Origin: Chloroflexota bacterium
GTDB taxonomy: Bacteria; Chloroflexota; Anaerolineae; J102
Length of the DNA: 41,074 bases
Direction: 5' to 3'
Assembly: GCA_003353825.1 (NCBI GenBank)
Contig: PIVW01000002.1
Span: 1-41,074 of the forward strand
In this document: positions 25,855 to 33,040 of the stretch, piece by piece
Layout of the letters: each line of letters opens with the position of its first letter
Numbering within the stretch: the first letter of the stretch is position 1
The notes under the pieces: model-generated
Told to the model about the DNA's origin: nothing
Seen by the model: the letters and a program-made list of their open reading frames with translations, nothing else
Database searches by the model: none
Made by a program: the position numbers and the translations under genes

Positions 25855-26559
25855 TTATCGAACCTCACCCACATGAATGGCTATCGTTCCCAGCATCAAC
25901 ACACGATAAGTCACATTGCCCAATCCAACCGACTCCATGATGGTTTTAAGCTGGGGCGGGCGGGGGAAGGCGACGGTGGAGGCGGGAAGATAATCGTAGG
26001 CGCTCTTGTTGCTGCTGACAAGGGCGGTGATGCGGGGCACAAACTGGTGGAAGTAAAGGCCGAACAGATCTCGCCAGATCGGTGTGGCAGGACGGGTGAT
26101 CTCCAGACAGACAACACGGCCGCCGGGGCTTACCACTCGTTTCTGTTCGGCAAAGGTTGCTGCGATATCGGTAACGTTGCGCATCAGAAAGCCGGAGCAA
26201 GCTGCGTCGAAGCTATTATCAGGGAAGGGTAATTTCATGGCATCGGCCTCGATCAAGGGGAGACGCCGGGCCACATCTTTTGCCTGACCGATCAGCATCA
26301 TTTCGTGCGTGAAATCGCTGCCGACGACGCTGATATCGGGGCGCTGGCTCAACGCCTCCAGGGCGATATCGGCAGTGCCCGTTGCCACATCCAGCAAACG
26401 GCCCCCTGGCGGCAGATTACAGGCTTCGACCACCCTCCGCCGCCAGGACTGATCTTGTCCCAGCGTCATCAGCCGGTTCATCAGATCGTAGCGCTGGGCT
26501 GTGTCCGCGAACATGTCGCGCACGTAACGAGGTTTTTCTTGCGGCGGTGGTAAGAACAT
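25855..26559 (-). CDS. ubiE: Demethylmenaquinone/ubiquinone methyltransferase (UbiE/MenG)
   Basis: This enzyme performs the C-methylation that completes menaquinone (or ubiquinone) synthesis. Family motifs are clear: VRDMFADTAQRYDLMNRLMTLGQDQSWRR, LLDVATGTADIAL (SAM site, about 55-67), FDAACSGFLMRNVTDI and VSPGGRVVCLEITRP, then SNKSAYDYLPASTVAFPRPPQL. Length 234 aa is normal. Menaquinone is the more likely product in a Chloroflexota. The ATG is immediately preceded by five 7-bp units (26560-26594) and no ribosome site is visible. Confidence 0.94.
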   Translation of the reverse strand: MFLPPPQEKPRYVRDMFADTAQRYDLMNRLMTLGQDQSWRRRVVEACNLPPGGRLLDVATGTADIALEALSQRPDISVVGSDFTHEMMLIGQAKDVARRLPLIEADAMKLPFPDNSFDAACSGFLMRNVTDIAATFAEQKRVVSPGGRVVCLEITRPATPIWRDLFGLYFHQFVPRITALVSSNKSAYDYLPASTVAFPRPPQLKTIMESVGLGNVTYRVLMLGTIAIHVGEVR

Positions 26560-26594
26560 CGTAAATAGCGAATTGAGAATCGGGAATTGTAAAT
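26560..26594. repeat. Array of five 7-bp units directly before the ubiE start
   Basis: Read on the minus strand the units are ATTTACA, ATTCCCG, ATTCTCA, ATTCGCT and ATTTACG, ending exactly at the ATG. Each unit begins with ATT. Confidence 0.75.
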
Positions 26595-26654
26595 GGTGAT
26601 GTGATCACTGCCTACGAAATTACAAGGACAATGAACCCTTACACCGTCATCCCA

Positions 26655-27884
26655 TCAAAAATGATCGGTTCCGGGGATGTAAGCATTGCCCGTGGGGAAG
26701 AGGATGTCGAGCACCGTGATCAGCTGTGTGGGGATCACCTGTTCAGTTTGTTCAGCATACCAACTCAGCGGGCGATACCCAAATATGAGTTGTACAAAGG
26801 CGCCGGATGTTAGTTTAATAGTGTTGGCCGGGGCAGCAGCCTGCTCGATCTTCTGTACATCGCCCGGGGTCAAACGTAGGTGGCAGGTGGCATCCTCCAC
26901 CATGAGCGTCATCTCACCCGACCAGGATGCCAGCGAATCCCGCCAGCGCCGCTGCCAAGCCGGCAGTAGAGACTGAAACAAGGTAGGAAGATGGGCGGGC
27001 CGAGCCATCCAATACCCATTAGGAACGAAATAGGTTTCGCAACGCACTTCTATCTGATCACTTATATGGTAGAGCAGTAGCGCTTGGGGCGCAAAGGGCC
27101 AACAGAACGTTTCCTTGGACTCAGAGGTCTCAGCGTAACGGAGAGCATGTTCTTTTAGTAACGTAAAGGCAGCGAACCGATCTGAAGCGACGACTTCGGT
27201 AGCGCGTTGCCGGTTTTGCCTGCTCAGAAACAGATAACCCAGCGCATCATCGTCATCATTGATAGCCAGTAAACAGAACTCATCCTCGCTGCGGTACTTG
27301 ATACGGTGCCTCATGTGGTCCTCTGTCCACATAAAGCTGCCTACATAGCGAGCATTGTGTTTGTTGTAGAGGGCCAGAACGGCGGCGGCGTCAGCGACCG
27401 TTGCCTCACGTAAATGATAAGGGCTGTCAGGGAGTTTCTGTATCTCCTCAATCTTCAGTTCTCCGTCCGTCAAGTCCAGCACATCGACATAATCCCAACG
27501 GTGGTAATAACCCCTGATGCCATCGAGAAACAAGAGGCCGTATTCTTTTTCCAGACCAAGTCGGATTACGCTATCCATGAGCGCCCTGCCCAAACCTCGT
27601 TGGCGCTGTTCAGGGTGGGTGACAACAGCGCCAACACAACCGCTCAGAATAGAGCTTTCCCCGCAACGCAACCTACGCTCGTGAACGATACAGCCGCCCA
27701 ACAGTGAATCCCCCTCATAGACGCCTAAAAACCGCTTCGAATGATAATCAGGATGCTCTTGATAGTAGGTATCCCATGCGAGTGCGACATCCTCAGGCTC
27801 CTCATTGGGGATAAAGGCTGCGGATGCGAGCTTGTAAAATGCCAGGCGATCACTGGGAAGGATAGTGCGAACGCTCAAATTCAT
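26655..27884 (-). CDS. Eis-like GNAT acetyltransferase
   Basis: A 409-aa protein with an N-terminal GNAT domain carrying the acetyl-CoA motif VVTHPEQRQRGLGRALM (87-103), a second GNAT-like region (from about 155, YHLREATVADAAAVLALYNKHN) and a C-terminal SCP2-like region (GEMTLMVEDATCHLRLTPGDVQKIEQ...VQLIFGYRPLS). That order is the Eis family layout; Eis enzymes acetylate amines, including aminoglycosides in mycobacteria, but natural substrates vary. It is a single gene; 160 bp separate it from the aldolase gene on the same strand and hold repeat copy B. Confidence 0.88.
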   Translation of the reverse strand: MNLSVRTILPSDRLAFYKLASAAFIPNEEPEDVALAWDTYYQEHPDYHSKRFLGVYEGDSLLGGCIVHERRLRCGESSILSGCVGAVVTHPEQRQRGLGRALMDSVIRLGLEKEYGLLFLDGIRGYYHRWDYVDVLDLTDGELKIEEIQKLPDSPYHLREATVADAAAVLALYNKHNARYVGSFMWTEDHMRHRIKYRSEDEFCLLAINDDDDALGYLFLSRQNRQRATEVVASDRFAAFTLLKEHALRYAETSESKETFCWPFAPQALLLYHISDQIEVRCETYFVPNGYWMARPAHLPTLFQSLLPAWQRRWRDSLASWSGEMTLMVEDATCHLRLTPGDVQKIEQAAAPANTIKLTSGAFVQLIFGYRPLSWYAEQTEQVIPTQLITVLDILFPTGNAYIPGTDHF

Positions 27885-27955
27885 GATGGATTCAGCGATG
27901 TTTGTCAGCTATGCAGGTACTGTGACTAGTACAAAGCGGCATAAGTAAGGAGGTA

Positions 27956-28019
27956 GTTTGTAGCGAGCGCTTTAGCGCTTTTGTGTATCTGTCATGGCGA
28001 TGAATCGCCTACTACGAAC
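27956..28019. repeat. Dispersed double-hairpin palindromic repeat, copy B
   Basis: Outer arms GTTTGTAGC (27956-27964) and TACTACGAAC (28010-28019) pair with one wobble; inside are GCGC-TTTA-GCGC on the left and GGCGA-TGAA-TCGCC (27996-28009) on the right. The right 30 bp match copy A (14311-14366) at 27 positions. Confidence 0.8.
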
Positions 28020-28045
28020 CGCACAGCTACTTGCGCCACGACGGA

Positions 28046-28684
28046 CTAGCCATTTCCGTAGGTAGCTACAATAGTATCGAACTCCTCTTGACTGAGGGGG
28101 CGAATTTGTCCGGCTGCAGCGGCTAGAAGGCAAATTCTGGCGGTTTCATCAAGGTAAAGGGTCCGCAGCCGCGCCTGTGCCACAGTTTGACCTGCGATCA
28201 GCACGCCGTGATTGCCTAGCATAATGGCCGGACTGGTTGGCAAAGTCGCGCTCACAGTATCCGCTAACGCCTCTGAACCAGGCAACAGATATGGCCTGCA
28301 TTCCACCTGGTAGCCAAGGTAGAGGGCGAATTCAGGCGTACAGGCGGGAAGAGGTCTGCCCTGCATTGCCCAGGCGATGGCATGGACAGGATGGCAGTGG
28401 ATCATCGCTCGGGCATTGGGACGGGAGCGATAGCCTGCGAGATGCAAAGGCGTCTCCAATGAAGGGCGCGGATGTTCGGGCGGGCGCTGGAAATGAGTGT
28501 TCAGATCAACCGGAAGAAAATCATCGGCTGTCAACTGATGTAGCGGGGTGCCCGAACGAGAAATATAAATGGTGTCGTCCTGGCGCAGGCTGAGATTGCC
28601 GCCGCTGCCCAAAACGAGACCACGGCGCACCAATTCATTTCCTAAGTCGATCAACTCGTTGAAATCAGGGTTATATCTGTCCAT
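28046..28684 (-). CDS. Class II aldolase (likely DHAP-shunt aldolase)
   Basis: A 212-aa zinc-dependent class II aldolase/adducin-family protein. Catalytic Glu77 (SLETPLH) and zinc ligands His96 and His98 (MIHCHPVH) and His159 (GNHG) are all present, together with the N-terminal SGGNLSLR phosphate motif. Family members cleave sugar phosphates to DHAP plus an aldehyde. Its start lies 3 bp after an MTAP-family gene, with a GGAG site inside that gene's last codons. With two phosphorylases and an MtnA-like isomerase in the locus, it likely splits 5-(methylthio)ribulose- or 5-deoxyribulose-1-phosphate. MtnB-type dehydratase and fuculose-phosphate aldolase are alternatives. Confidence 0.85.
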   Translation of the reverse strand: MDRYNPDFNELIDLGNELVRRGLVLGSGGNLSLRQDDTIYISRSGTPLHQLTADDFLPVDLNTHFQRPPEHPRPSLETPLHLAGYRSRPNARAMIHCHPVHAIAWAMQGRPLPACTPEFALYLGYQVECRPYLLPGSEALADTVSATLPTSPAIMLGNHGVLIAGQTVAQARLRTLYLDETARICLLAAAAGQIRPLSQEEFDTIVATYGNG

Positions 28685-28687
28685 CGT

Positions 28688-29470
28688 TTATCTCCATTCA
28701 TGCCAGTCTTGAGAGAGAACACCTCGCTGGCGAGGTCCCGTCTGCAAATGGTCGCAATCGCACGATTGTGTAAGCCCAAGATCGGAGAAGATGGCAGGTA
28801 GGGCTGCCAGAATGATGCGATCTGCATCTCTTATCTCGCCACCCGCAGTGCTGGGTAAACGATCGGCGCCGTGGGCGATGACGACACCAACTGCGCCAAA
28901 ACAGAGTTCCAGTTCTTTTGCAAGGTACGTTTCAGGCACCAGGTTCAGACCGCGTACATGCGCACCCCATTGTCGGAACATCCTGGCTTCAGCCGCGGTT
29001 TCGCGACGCGGCCCCTCGCCACCGAGATATACCACCGCTTTGGCCTCTGGCAGTTGTCGGGCGATCACAGCGCTGATATCAGGACAGAAGGGTGGTACTT
29101 GTGAGATATAACCAGCACCGGTTTTTTCGAAAAAGGTGCTGGGCTGGTGTTTTGTCCAATCGATATAATCACGCGGCAGGATGATCTGACCCCGGCCAAG
29201 ATCATGTTCAAGACCGATCACACTGTCCCAGGCCAGAATCCGTTGTACGCCCAATTCTTTCGCTGCCCAAAGGGTGGCCCGAGGATCGGTGCGCGCGGGT
29301 CCCCCGAAATAGGGTAGGACCCAGACGCCATCACCACCCACAGGTTGCCGCAGGGCAAACGGCCCCGCTTCGCCGTAGGGCGTGCTAAGCGGCAGTTCTT
29401 CGATAAAATCACCCAGGTTTTCCAACGAACGGGGCGGTAAGGGCTGAGCTAGAATGAGGAGGTGGGGCAT
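28688..29470 (-). CDS. Divergent MTAP/purine nucleoside phosphorylase paralogue
   Basis: The fold is that of trimeric MTAP/PNP: LWAAKELGVQRILAWDSVIGL, GGEGPRRETAAEARMFRQWGAHVRGLNLVPETYLAKELELCFGAVGVV. However, the phosphate-binding Arg-His-Gly motif is replaced by LPYFGGPARTD, the Met that contacts the ribose is Leu (GLNLVPE), and the C-terminal base-binding Asp/Asn motif is gone. It may be an altered enzyme or a partner of the next phosphorylase. I place the start at the ATG 29470; the frame opens at a TTG (29488) inside a heptamer array (29477-29507). The aldolase gene follows after 3 bp. Confidence 0.75.
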   Translation of the reverse strand: MPHLLILAQPLPPRSLENLGDFIEELPLSTPYGEAGPFALRQPVGGDGVWVLPYFGGPARTDPRATLWAAKELGVQRILAWDSVIGLEHDLGRGQIILPRDYIDWTKHQPSTFFEKTGAGYISQVPPFCPDISAVIARQLPEAKAVVYLGGEGPRRETAAEARMFRQWGAHVRGLNLVPETYLAKELELCFGAVGVVIAHGADRLPSTAGGEIRDADRIILAALPAIFSDLGLTQSCDCDHLQTGPRQRGVLSQDWHEWR

Positions 29471-29476
29471 TTTGAG

Positions 29477-29507
29477 GGCAAAAGGCAAAGGGCAAAAGGC
29501 AAAAGGC
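29477..29507. repeat. Array of 7-bp units before the divergent phosphorylase gene
   Basis: Units GGCAAAA, GGCAAAG, GGCAAAA and GGCAAAA followed by GGC occupy most of the gap between the two phosphorylase genes. Confidence 0.8.
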
Positions 29508-29518
29508 GTGCGAGCAAC

Positions 29519-30334
29519 TTATGTTTCAGCTGTCAGAGTTGTCGTCCGGTAGCGTGCAGCTTCGAGGAGGATGGGTAGGCAGGTGTGAGCTACCTCGGGG
29601 CCAAATTGGCGTTTTGGGGGACGGTTGCCTGCTCGGCCAGTGGCGTAATTGCTAATATAACACAAACTGGCGTAGGCGATGCCAACTTCCTGAGCAAGAA
29701 ACACCTCCGGGGAGAGGGTCATGCCCACGAGATCGGCGCAGGCACTGTGGTAGAGTGCGATCTCGCTGCTGGTTTCCAGCCGTGGCCCCTCAGTACAAAC
29801 ATAGATGCCGGCGGCGTGAATGGAAGGGGTTGAGGTCTCACAGGCCGCAGTTTGAATAGCGGCACGGGCATCGGCAGAAAACGCCGACCCTTTGGCGCCA
29901 ACCAGATCTTCGTTATCGAATGTGGTGATGCGGGTGCGGGTAAAATCGAGGAGGTCGCTCGGGATGACCAGATCGCCAACCTCCAGATGGCTGGTGATTG
30001 CCCCGGTACCGTTCCACGAGAAAATGGTGTTGATACCGAACATTTTTGCCGCCCAAATCAATGCCCGATGATTCAGAAAAGCAGCGGAACGCCTGAGTGT
30101 ATCCTTGCCGTGGCGCGAACAGAAGGCAACTGCAGGGTACCCTTCATCAGGCTGGAGATAGAAGATCGCCGGTGAGACACCGTAGGGCGTATCGACAATG
30201 GTTGGATCGCCCAGGGAGCGGTAGGGGGTCAGGTCGAGACCATACGCGGCCGTGCCACCGATGATGAGGGAGCGTATGGCGTGTTGCGTGTTGCGTGTTG
30301 CGTGGCTGTCTGCCGAACAGTGACTATCGCTCAC
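29519..30334 (-). CDS. 5'-Methylthioadenosine/methylthioinosine phosphorylase-like protein
   Basis: A MTAP/PNP-family phosphorylase. It has LIIGGTAAYG at the N-terminus, the phosphate-binding SRHGKDTLRRSAAFLNHRALIWA, CTEGPRLETSSEIALYHSACADLVGMTLSPEVFLAQEVGIAYASL and SNYATG. The Met in GMTLSPE is as in true family members. In place of the Asp motif (TDYD) used by adenine-specific MTAP it has Asn in ISNYATG, as in 6-oxopurine-preferring PNPs, so methylthioinosine or a broader range is possible. The start GTG 30334 gives a 22-residue leader partly encoded by a 7-bp array (30274-30308), so the start is uncertain. It is the second gene of a four-gene operon leading to the aldolase. Confidence 0.87.
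   Translation of the reverse strand: MSDSHCSADSHATRNTQHAIRSLIIGGTAAYGLDLTPYRSLGDPTIVDTPYGVSPAIFYLQPDEGYPAVAFCSRHGKDTLRRSAAFLNHRALIWAAKMFGINTIFSWNGTGAITSHLEVGDLVIPSDLLDFTRTRITTFDNEDLVGAKGSAFSADARAAIQTAACETSTPSIHAAGIYVCTEGPRLETSSEIALYHSACADLVGMTLSPEVFLAQEVGIAYASLCYISNYATGRAGNRPPKRQFGPEVAHTCLPILLEAARYRTTTLTAET
30274..30308. repeat. Array of 7-bp units in the N-terminal codons of the phosphorylase
   Basis: GTGTTGC occurs three times in a row (30281-30301) with degenerate flanking units GTATGGC and GTGGCTG. It lies within the first 22 codons of the phosphorylase frame. Confidence 0.75.
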
Positions 30335-30346
30335 TGTTTATCGATC

Positions 30347-31036
30347 TCAGTAAGGGGGTTCAGCAGGGCCGTCGTAACCACACATGCCCACGCGAGGTGA
30401 GTTGACCAGAGGCACGGGGGAGCCATAATCATCATGTGGATGCGTTTCAGCGTGCTCGTCACATAACACGCCCCAAACATCGTCTTCATACAAACATTCG
30501 TTGCACAACCAATTGGCCGGTTTACCGCATTCGATACAGGGTGGTTGATCGAATGCATTGCGGGCCATGAGAGCGATGGGATTCGGGGTTGTTGGCTTCC
30601 CTGTGCGCACATCGGCGACCTTGATAAGGGTTTCGGACTCCGTACCGAAATCATAAATGTGAGTAAGTGTTAACCCAGGCTGCAATATCCTTTTGGTGAT
30701 GGCGCCCATGCCAACTTCTCTCCCTCCCCAACCGCCACCGACCGAGAACCTGCTAAGATGCCCGCAACATTCCAGCCAGATGTCGCGCAAATAGTGATCC
30801 AGGACGTTGAGTTTTGTTTCGCCGTTCATTTCCAGGTGCAGCCAGTATTCGCCACTCCAGGCGTCCTGCACTTGTAAGTGATAGATGTACTGCCTCAGAC
30901 TTTGTTTCCGCTCATTGGCTGAAGCGATAACCTGTTTGCGGTCGCTACAGGTTTTGAGATGGCGAGCGAGCCCGCCCCGGGTCATTTCTTTGCCGCAGTA
31001 GCCGCAGGCGCCACGGGTTTGTTTTTTACGTGCCAT
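30347..31036 (-). CDS. pRiA4b ORF-3-like protein with zinc fingers
   Basis: A 229-aa protein. The N-terminus has a C2HC-type finger (CGYCGKEMTRGGLARHLKTC). The central domain matches the pRiA4b ORF-3-like family: YIYHLQVQDAWSGEYWLHLEMNGETKLNVLDHYLRDIWLECCGHLSRF, then LTHIYDFGTESETLIKV. A second zinc module (CIECGKPANWLCNEC...CDEHAETH) follows. Function of the family is unknown. The ATG at 31036 has AGGAG seven bases upstream. It ends 12 bp before the phosphorylase start, so it shares the salvage operon. Confidence 0.85.
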   Translation of the reverse strand: MARKKQTRGACGYCGKEMTRGGLARHLKTCSDRKQVIASANERKQSLRQYIYHLQVQDAWSGEYWLHLEMNGETKLNVLDHYLRDIWLECCGHLSRFSVGGGWGGREVGMGAITKRILQPGLTLTHIYDFGTESETLIKVADVRTGKPTTPNPIALMARNAFDQPPCIECGKPANWLCNECLYEDDVWGVLCDEHAETHPHDDYGSPVPLVNSPRVGMCGYDGPAEPPY

Positions 31037-31073
31037 CGGGGTTCTCCTAGAAAATGATTGTCAATGGAAATAC

Positions 31074-31325
31074 TCATCGAATAAAGTGCGCAAAAATATC
31101 AATATCGATGGTCGTGCGCGGCTCACCATAAAATACCGCTGCAAATCGATGCGCTGCGCTATCGACCGTCACACGGTCGCTCTCGTACAAATAGTGCAAC
31201 TCCAAACGCCCCGTAGGGGAAATTAGTAGATCCTGTTCGTTGATGAGCGTTCTAGCTTGCCGGCTAAGTCGTTCTGTGAGCCCAGCATACAGCCATACAA
31301 CTACATGCGTATCAAGGTAAACCAA
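31074..31325 (-). CDS. Truncated PIN-domain (VapC-like) toxin
   Basis: The protein starts like a VapC RNase: VYLDTHVVVWLYAG with the first catalytic Asp5 and PTGRLELHYLYE with Glu42. It stops after 83 residues, so about 40 residues of a normal ~125-aa PIN toxin, including the last catalytic aspartates, are missing. No continuation is visible in another frame downstream. It overlaps the antitoxin gene by 14 bp, as in active pairs. It is probably inactive, or an unusually short variant. Confidence 0.7.
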   Translation of the reverse strand: MVYLDTHVVVWLYAGLTERLSRQARTLINEQDLLISPTGRLELHYLYESDRVTVDSAAHRFAAVFYGEPRTTIDIDIFAHFIR

Positions 31326-31545
31326 GATTGAAATCCCACTCCAGGAGGACCAGTTCGTCGGGGTCGTCTTGAATTATTTCAGGTTGATAGGTCAAATTAT
31401 TGAGTTTGTCGACGCCATCTACGGGCATGATGCGTAGTTTTTTCCCACCCTTTTTGATTTCGAGAGGCACGACTGTAGAGAGGTACTCCTCCTCCAGCAG
31501 CTTGTAGATGTTTCCGCGTAGCTCAGTCACAGTTACTGTTTTCAT
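31312..31545 (-). CDS. Phd-like antitoxin
   Basis: A 77-aa protein with the N-terminus KTVTVTELRGNIYKLLEEEYLSTVVPLEIKKGGKKLRIMPV, characteristic of Phd/YefM-type antitoxins (a small DNA-binding domain), followed by a short acidic tail that would bind the toxin. It precedes and overlaps the truncated PIN-toxin gene, so the two form a VapBC-like pair lying between mtnA-like and the rest of the salvage operon. Confidence 0.7.
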   Translation of the reverse strand: MKTVTVTELRGNIYKLLEEEYLSTVVPLEIKKGGKKLRIMPVDGVDKLNNLTYQPEIIQDDPDELVLLEWDFNLGLP

Positions 31546-31654
31546 GATTCAATTCCATGTCGACCGTACGTTGTTCTAAACATGTATGTACATCGTATAA
31601 CAAGACCCGGTGACGGTCAATAGCAATTCTGGAGTCAAGACTGATTGTCCTGCT

Positions 31655-32686
31655 TCATTTTTTCCAATACTGCCGCACCAAATGCGCGGGAAACACGCCT
31701 CGGTCGGTGACAATGCCAGAGATGAGATGGGGTGGGGTGATGTCGAAGGCGGGATACAGAGCCTCGATACCCTCGACCGCCGTCCTCCGCCCGGCCAGAT
31801 AGAGCACCTCCCGACCATCACGCCATTCGATCTCGATGCCATCGGCGGATTCGGTTTGGAGGTCGGGGCCGTCATAGCCCAACACGAAGAAGGGGATGCC
31901 GTGATACTGCGCGGCCAGGGCGATCTGAAAGGTGCCGACCTTGTTGGTGATGTGGCCGTCCAGGGTCACGCGATCGGCGGCGCAAATGAATTTATCGACC
32001 ATGCCCTGGCTCATGAGATGGGCGGGCATACCGTCGGTGATGAGGGTGACGTCGATGCCCATTTCTACAGCGCTCTGGGCGGTGAGGCGCGCGCCTTGCA
32101 AGTAAGGTCGCGTCTCAGTGGGGATGAGATGGATGGTCTTGTCCTGGTGTTTGGCGATCCACAACATGTAACACAGGGCGGCCCCGGCGATGCAGTGCGT
32201 GAGCACACGGTCACCATCGTCCAGAAGATCGGCGGCATGCTGCCCGCAAGCGCGGCTGACCCTATTTCCCCTCTCGATCTCGCCGTTCACGTAGGCGAGA
32301 ATGGCCTGCTGGGGATCATCACCAGCCGTGAGAGCTTGCAGTGCCAGGTCGAGGGCGGCGGGGATGATGTGGTGGAGGTCATCGGCCGTAGGACGGGTGG
32401 CAAGCAGGCGCTCGGCAGCAGCCCGATAGATAGGCTCGAACGGTTCGGCCAGGGCCAAACCCAAGCCCGCGGCATAGGCCAATGGCGGCCCGCCCTGCAC
32501 GATCATGTCCTCCACCGCCCGCGCCACCTCCTCGACCGACCGGCAGGTGACGTACTCCATCTCTAACGGATACTTGGCTCGATTCAGGAGGATGACGACA
32601 TCCTGGTCGGGGTTGTAGCGCAGGGTGTTAAAGCGATCGCTTAGGATAGCGGGGCAAGGCGGGAGGGATAGTTTCAAGGTACTCAT
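31655..32686 (-). CDS. mtnA: Methylthioribose-1-phosphate isomerase-like protein
   Basis: An eIF2B/MtnA-family protein. The conserved active-site Cys (THCIAGAALCYML), the catalytic Asp (CAADRVTLDGHITNKVGT) and PTETRPYLQGARLTA all fit MtnA, which converts methylthioribose-1-phosphate to the ribulose form. The usual RGAPAIG motif reads QGGPPLAYAAG, so it is a divergent member. I use the ATG at 32686; the frame is open to 32743. Co-orientation with phosphorylases and aldolase 1.3-4.6 kb away supports methylthio- or 5-deoxypentose salvage; a ribose-1,5-bisphosphate isomerase-like role is the alternative. Confidence 0.78.
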   Translation of the reverse strand: MSTLKLSLPPCPAILSDRFNTLRYNPDQDVVILLNRAKYPLEMEYVTCRSVEEVARAVEDMIVQGGPPLAYAAGLGLALAEPFEPIYRAAAERLLATRPTADDLHHIIPAALDLALQALTAGDDPQQAILAYVNGEIERGNRVSRACGQHAADLLDDGDRVLTHCIAGAALCYMLWIAKHQDKTIHLIPTETRPYLQGARLTAQSAVEMGIDVTLITDGMPAHLMSQGMVDKFICAADRVTLDGHITNKVGTFQIALAAQYHGIPFFVLGYDGPDLQTESADGIEIEWRDGREVLYLAGRRTAVEGIEALYPAFDITPPHLISGIVTDRGVFPAHLVRQYWKK

Positions 32687-32741
32687 CCGGCTCAACATTG
32701 ATTGACAGACAATTGGCAGCATGCAGCAATGAGCCTTAGCC

Positions 32742-32963
32742 ATGCCACCTATACAAGACTATCTTAGCTTCTTGCCAACTGTCAACCAAACGCCTGATCA
32801 ATCCGTGTGGATTACCTATGATCAAGAGGCAGACGTCATGTACATCAATTTCAAGAAGTCGAGTGTTGCTACTGATAGCGAACTAACCCATGACGATGTG
32901 ATTGTATGCTACGAAGGGGACGACGTTGCAGGCTACACCGTTCTGCATGCGAGCCAGCGGTAA
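32742..32963 (+). CDS. DUF2283 protein
   Basis: A 73-aa protein with the DUF2283 pattern: WITYDQEADVMYINFKKSSVATDSELTHDDVIVCYEGDDVAGYTVLHAS. These small proteins are common in Chloroflexota and cyanobacteria and have no known function; some neighbour toxin genes. It is a single gene, divergent from the mtnA-like gene, with no clear ribosome site. Confidence 0.8.
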   Translation: MPPIQDYLSFLPTVNQTPDQSVWITYDQEADVMYINFKKSSVATDSELTHDDVIVCYEGDDVAGYTVLHASQR

Positions 32964-33040
32964 TTGCAACCGGCGTTCACCCATGCGCACCTGCGATATT
33001 GTGTCTTCAGATCATCGGACCGGCCACAAGATACGTCCTT

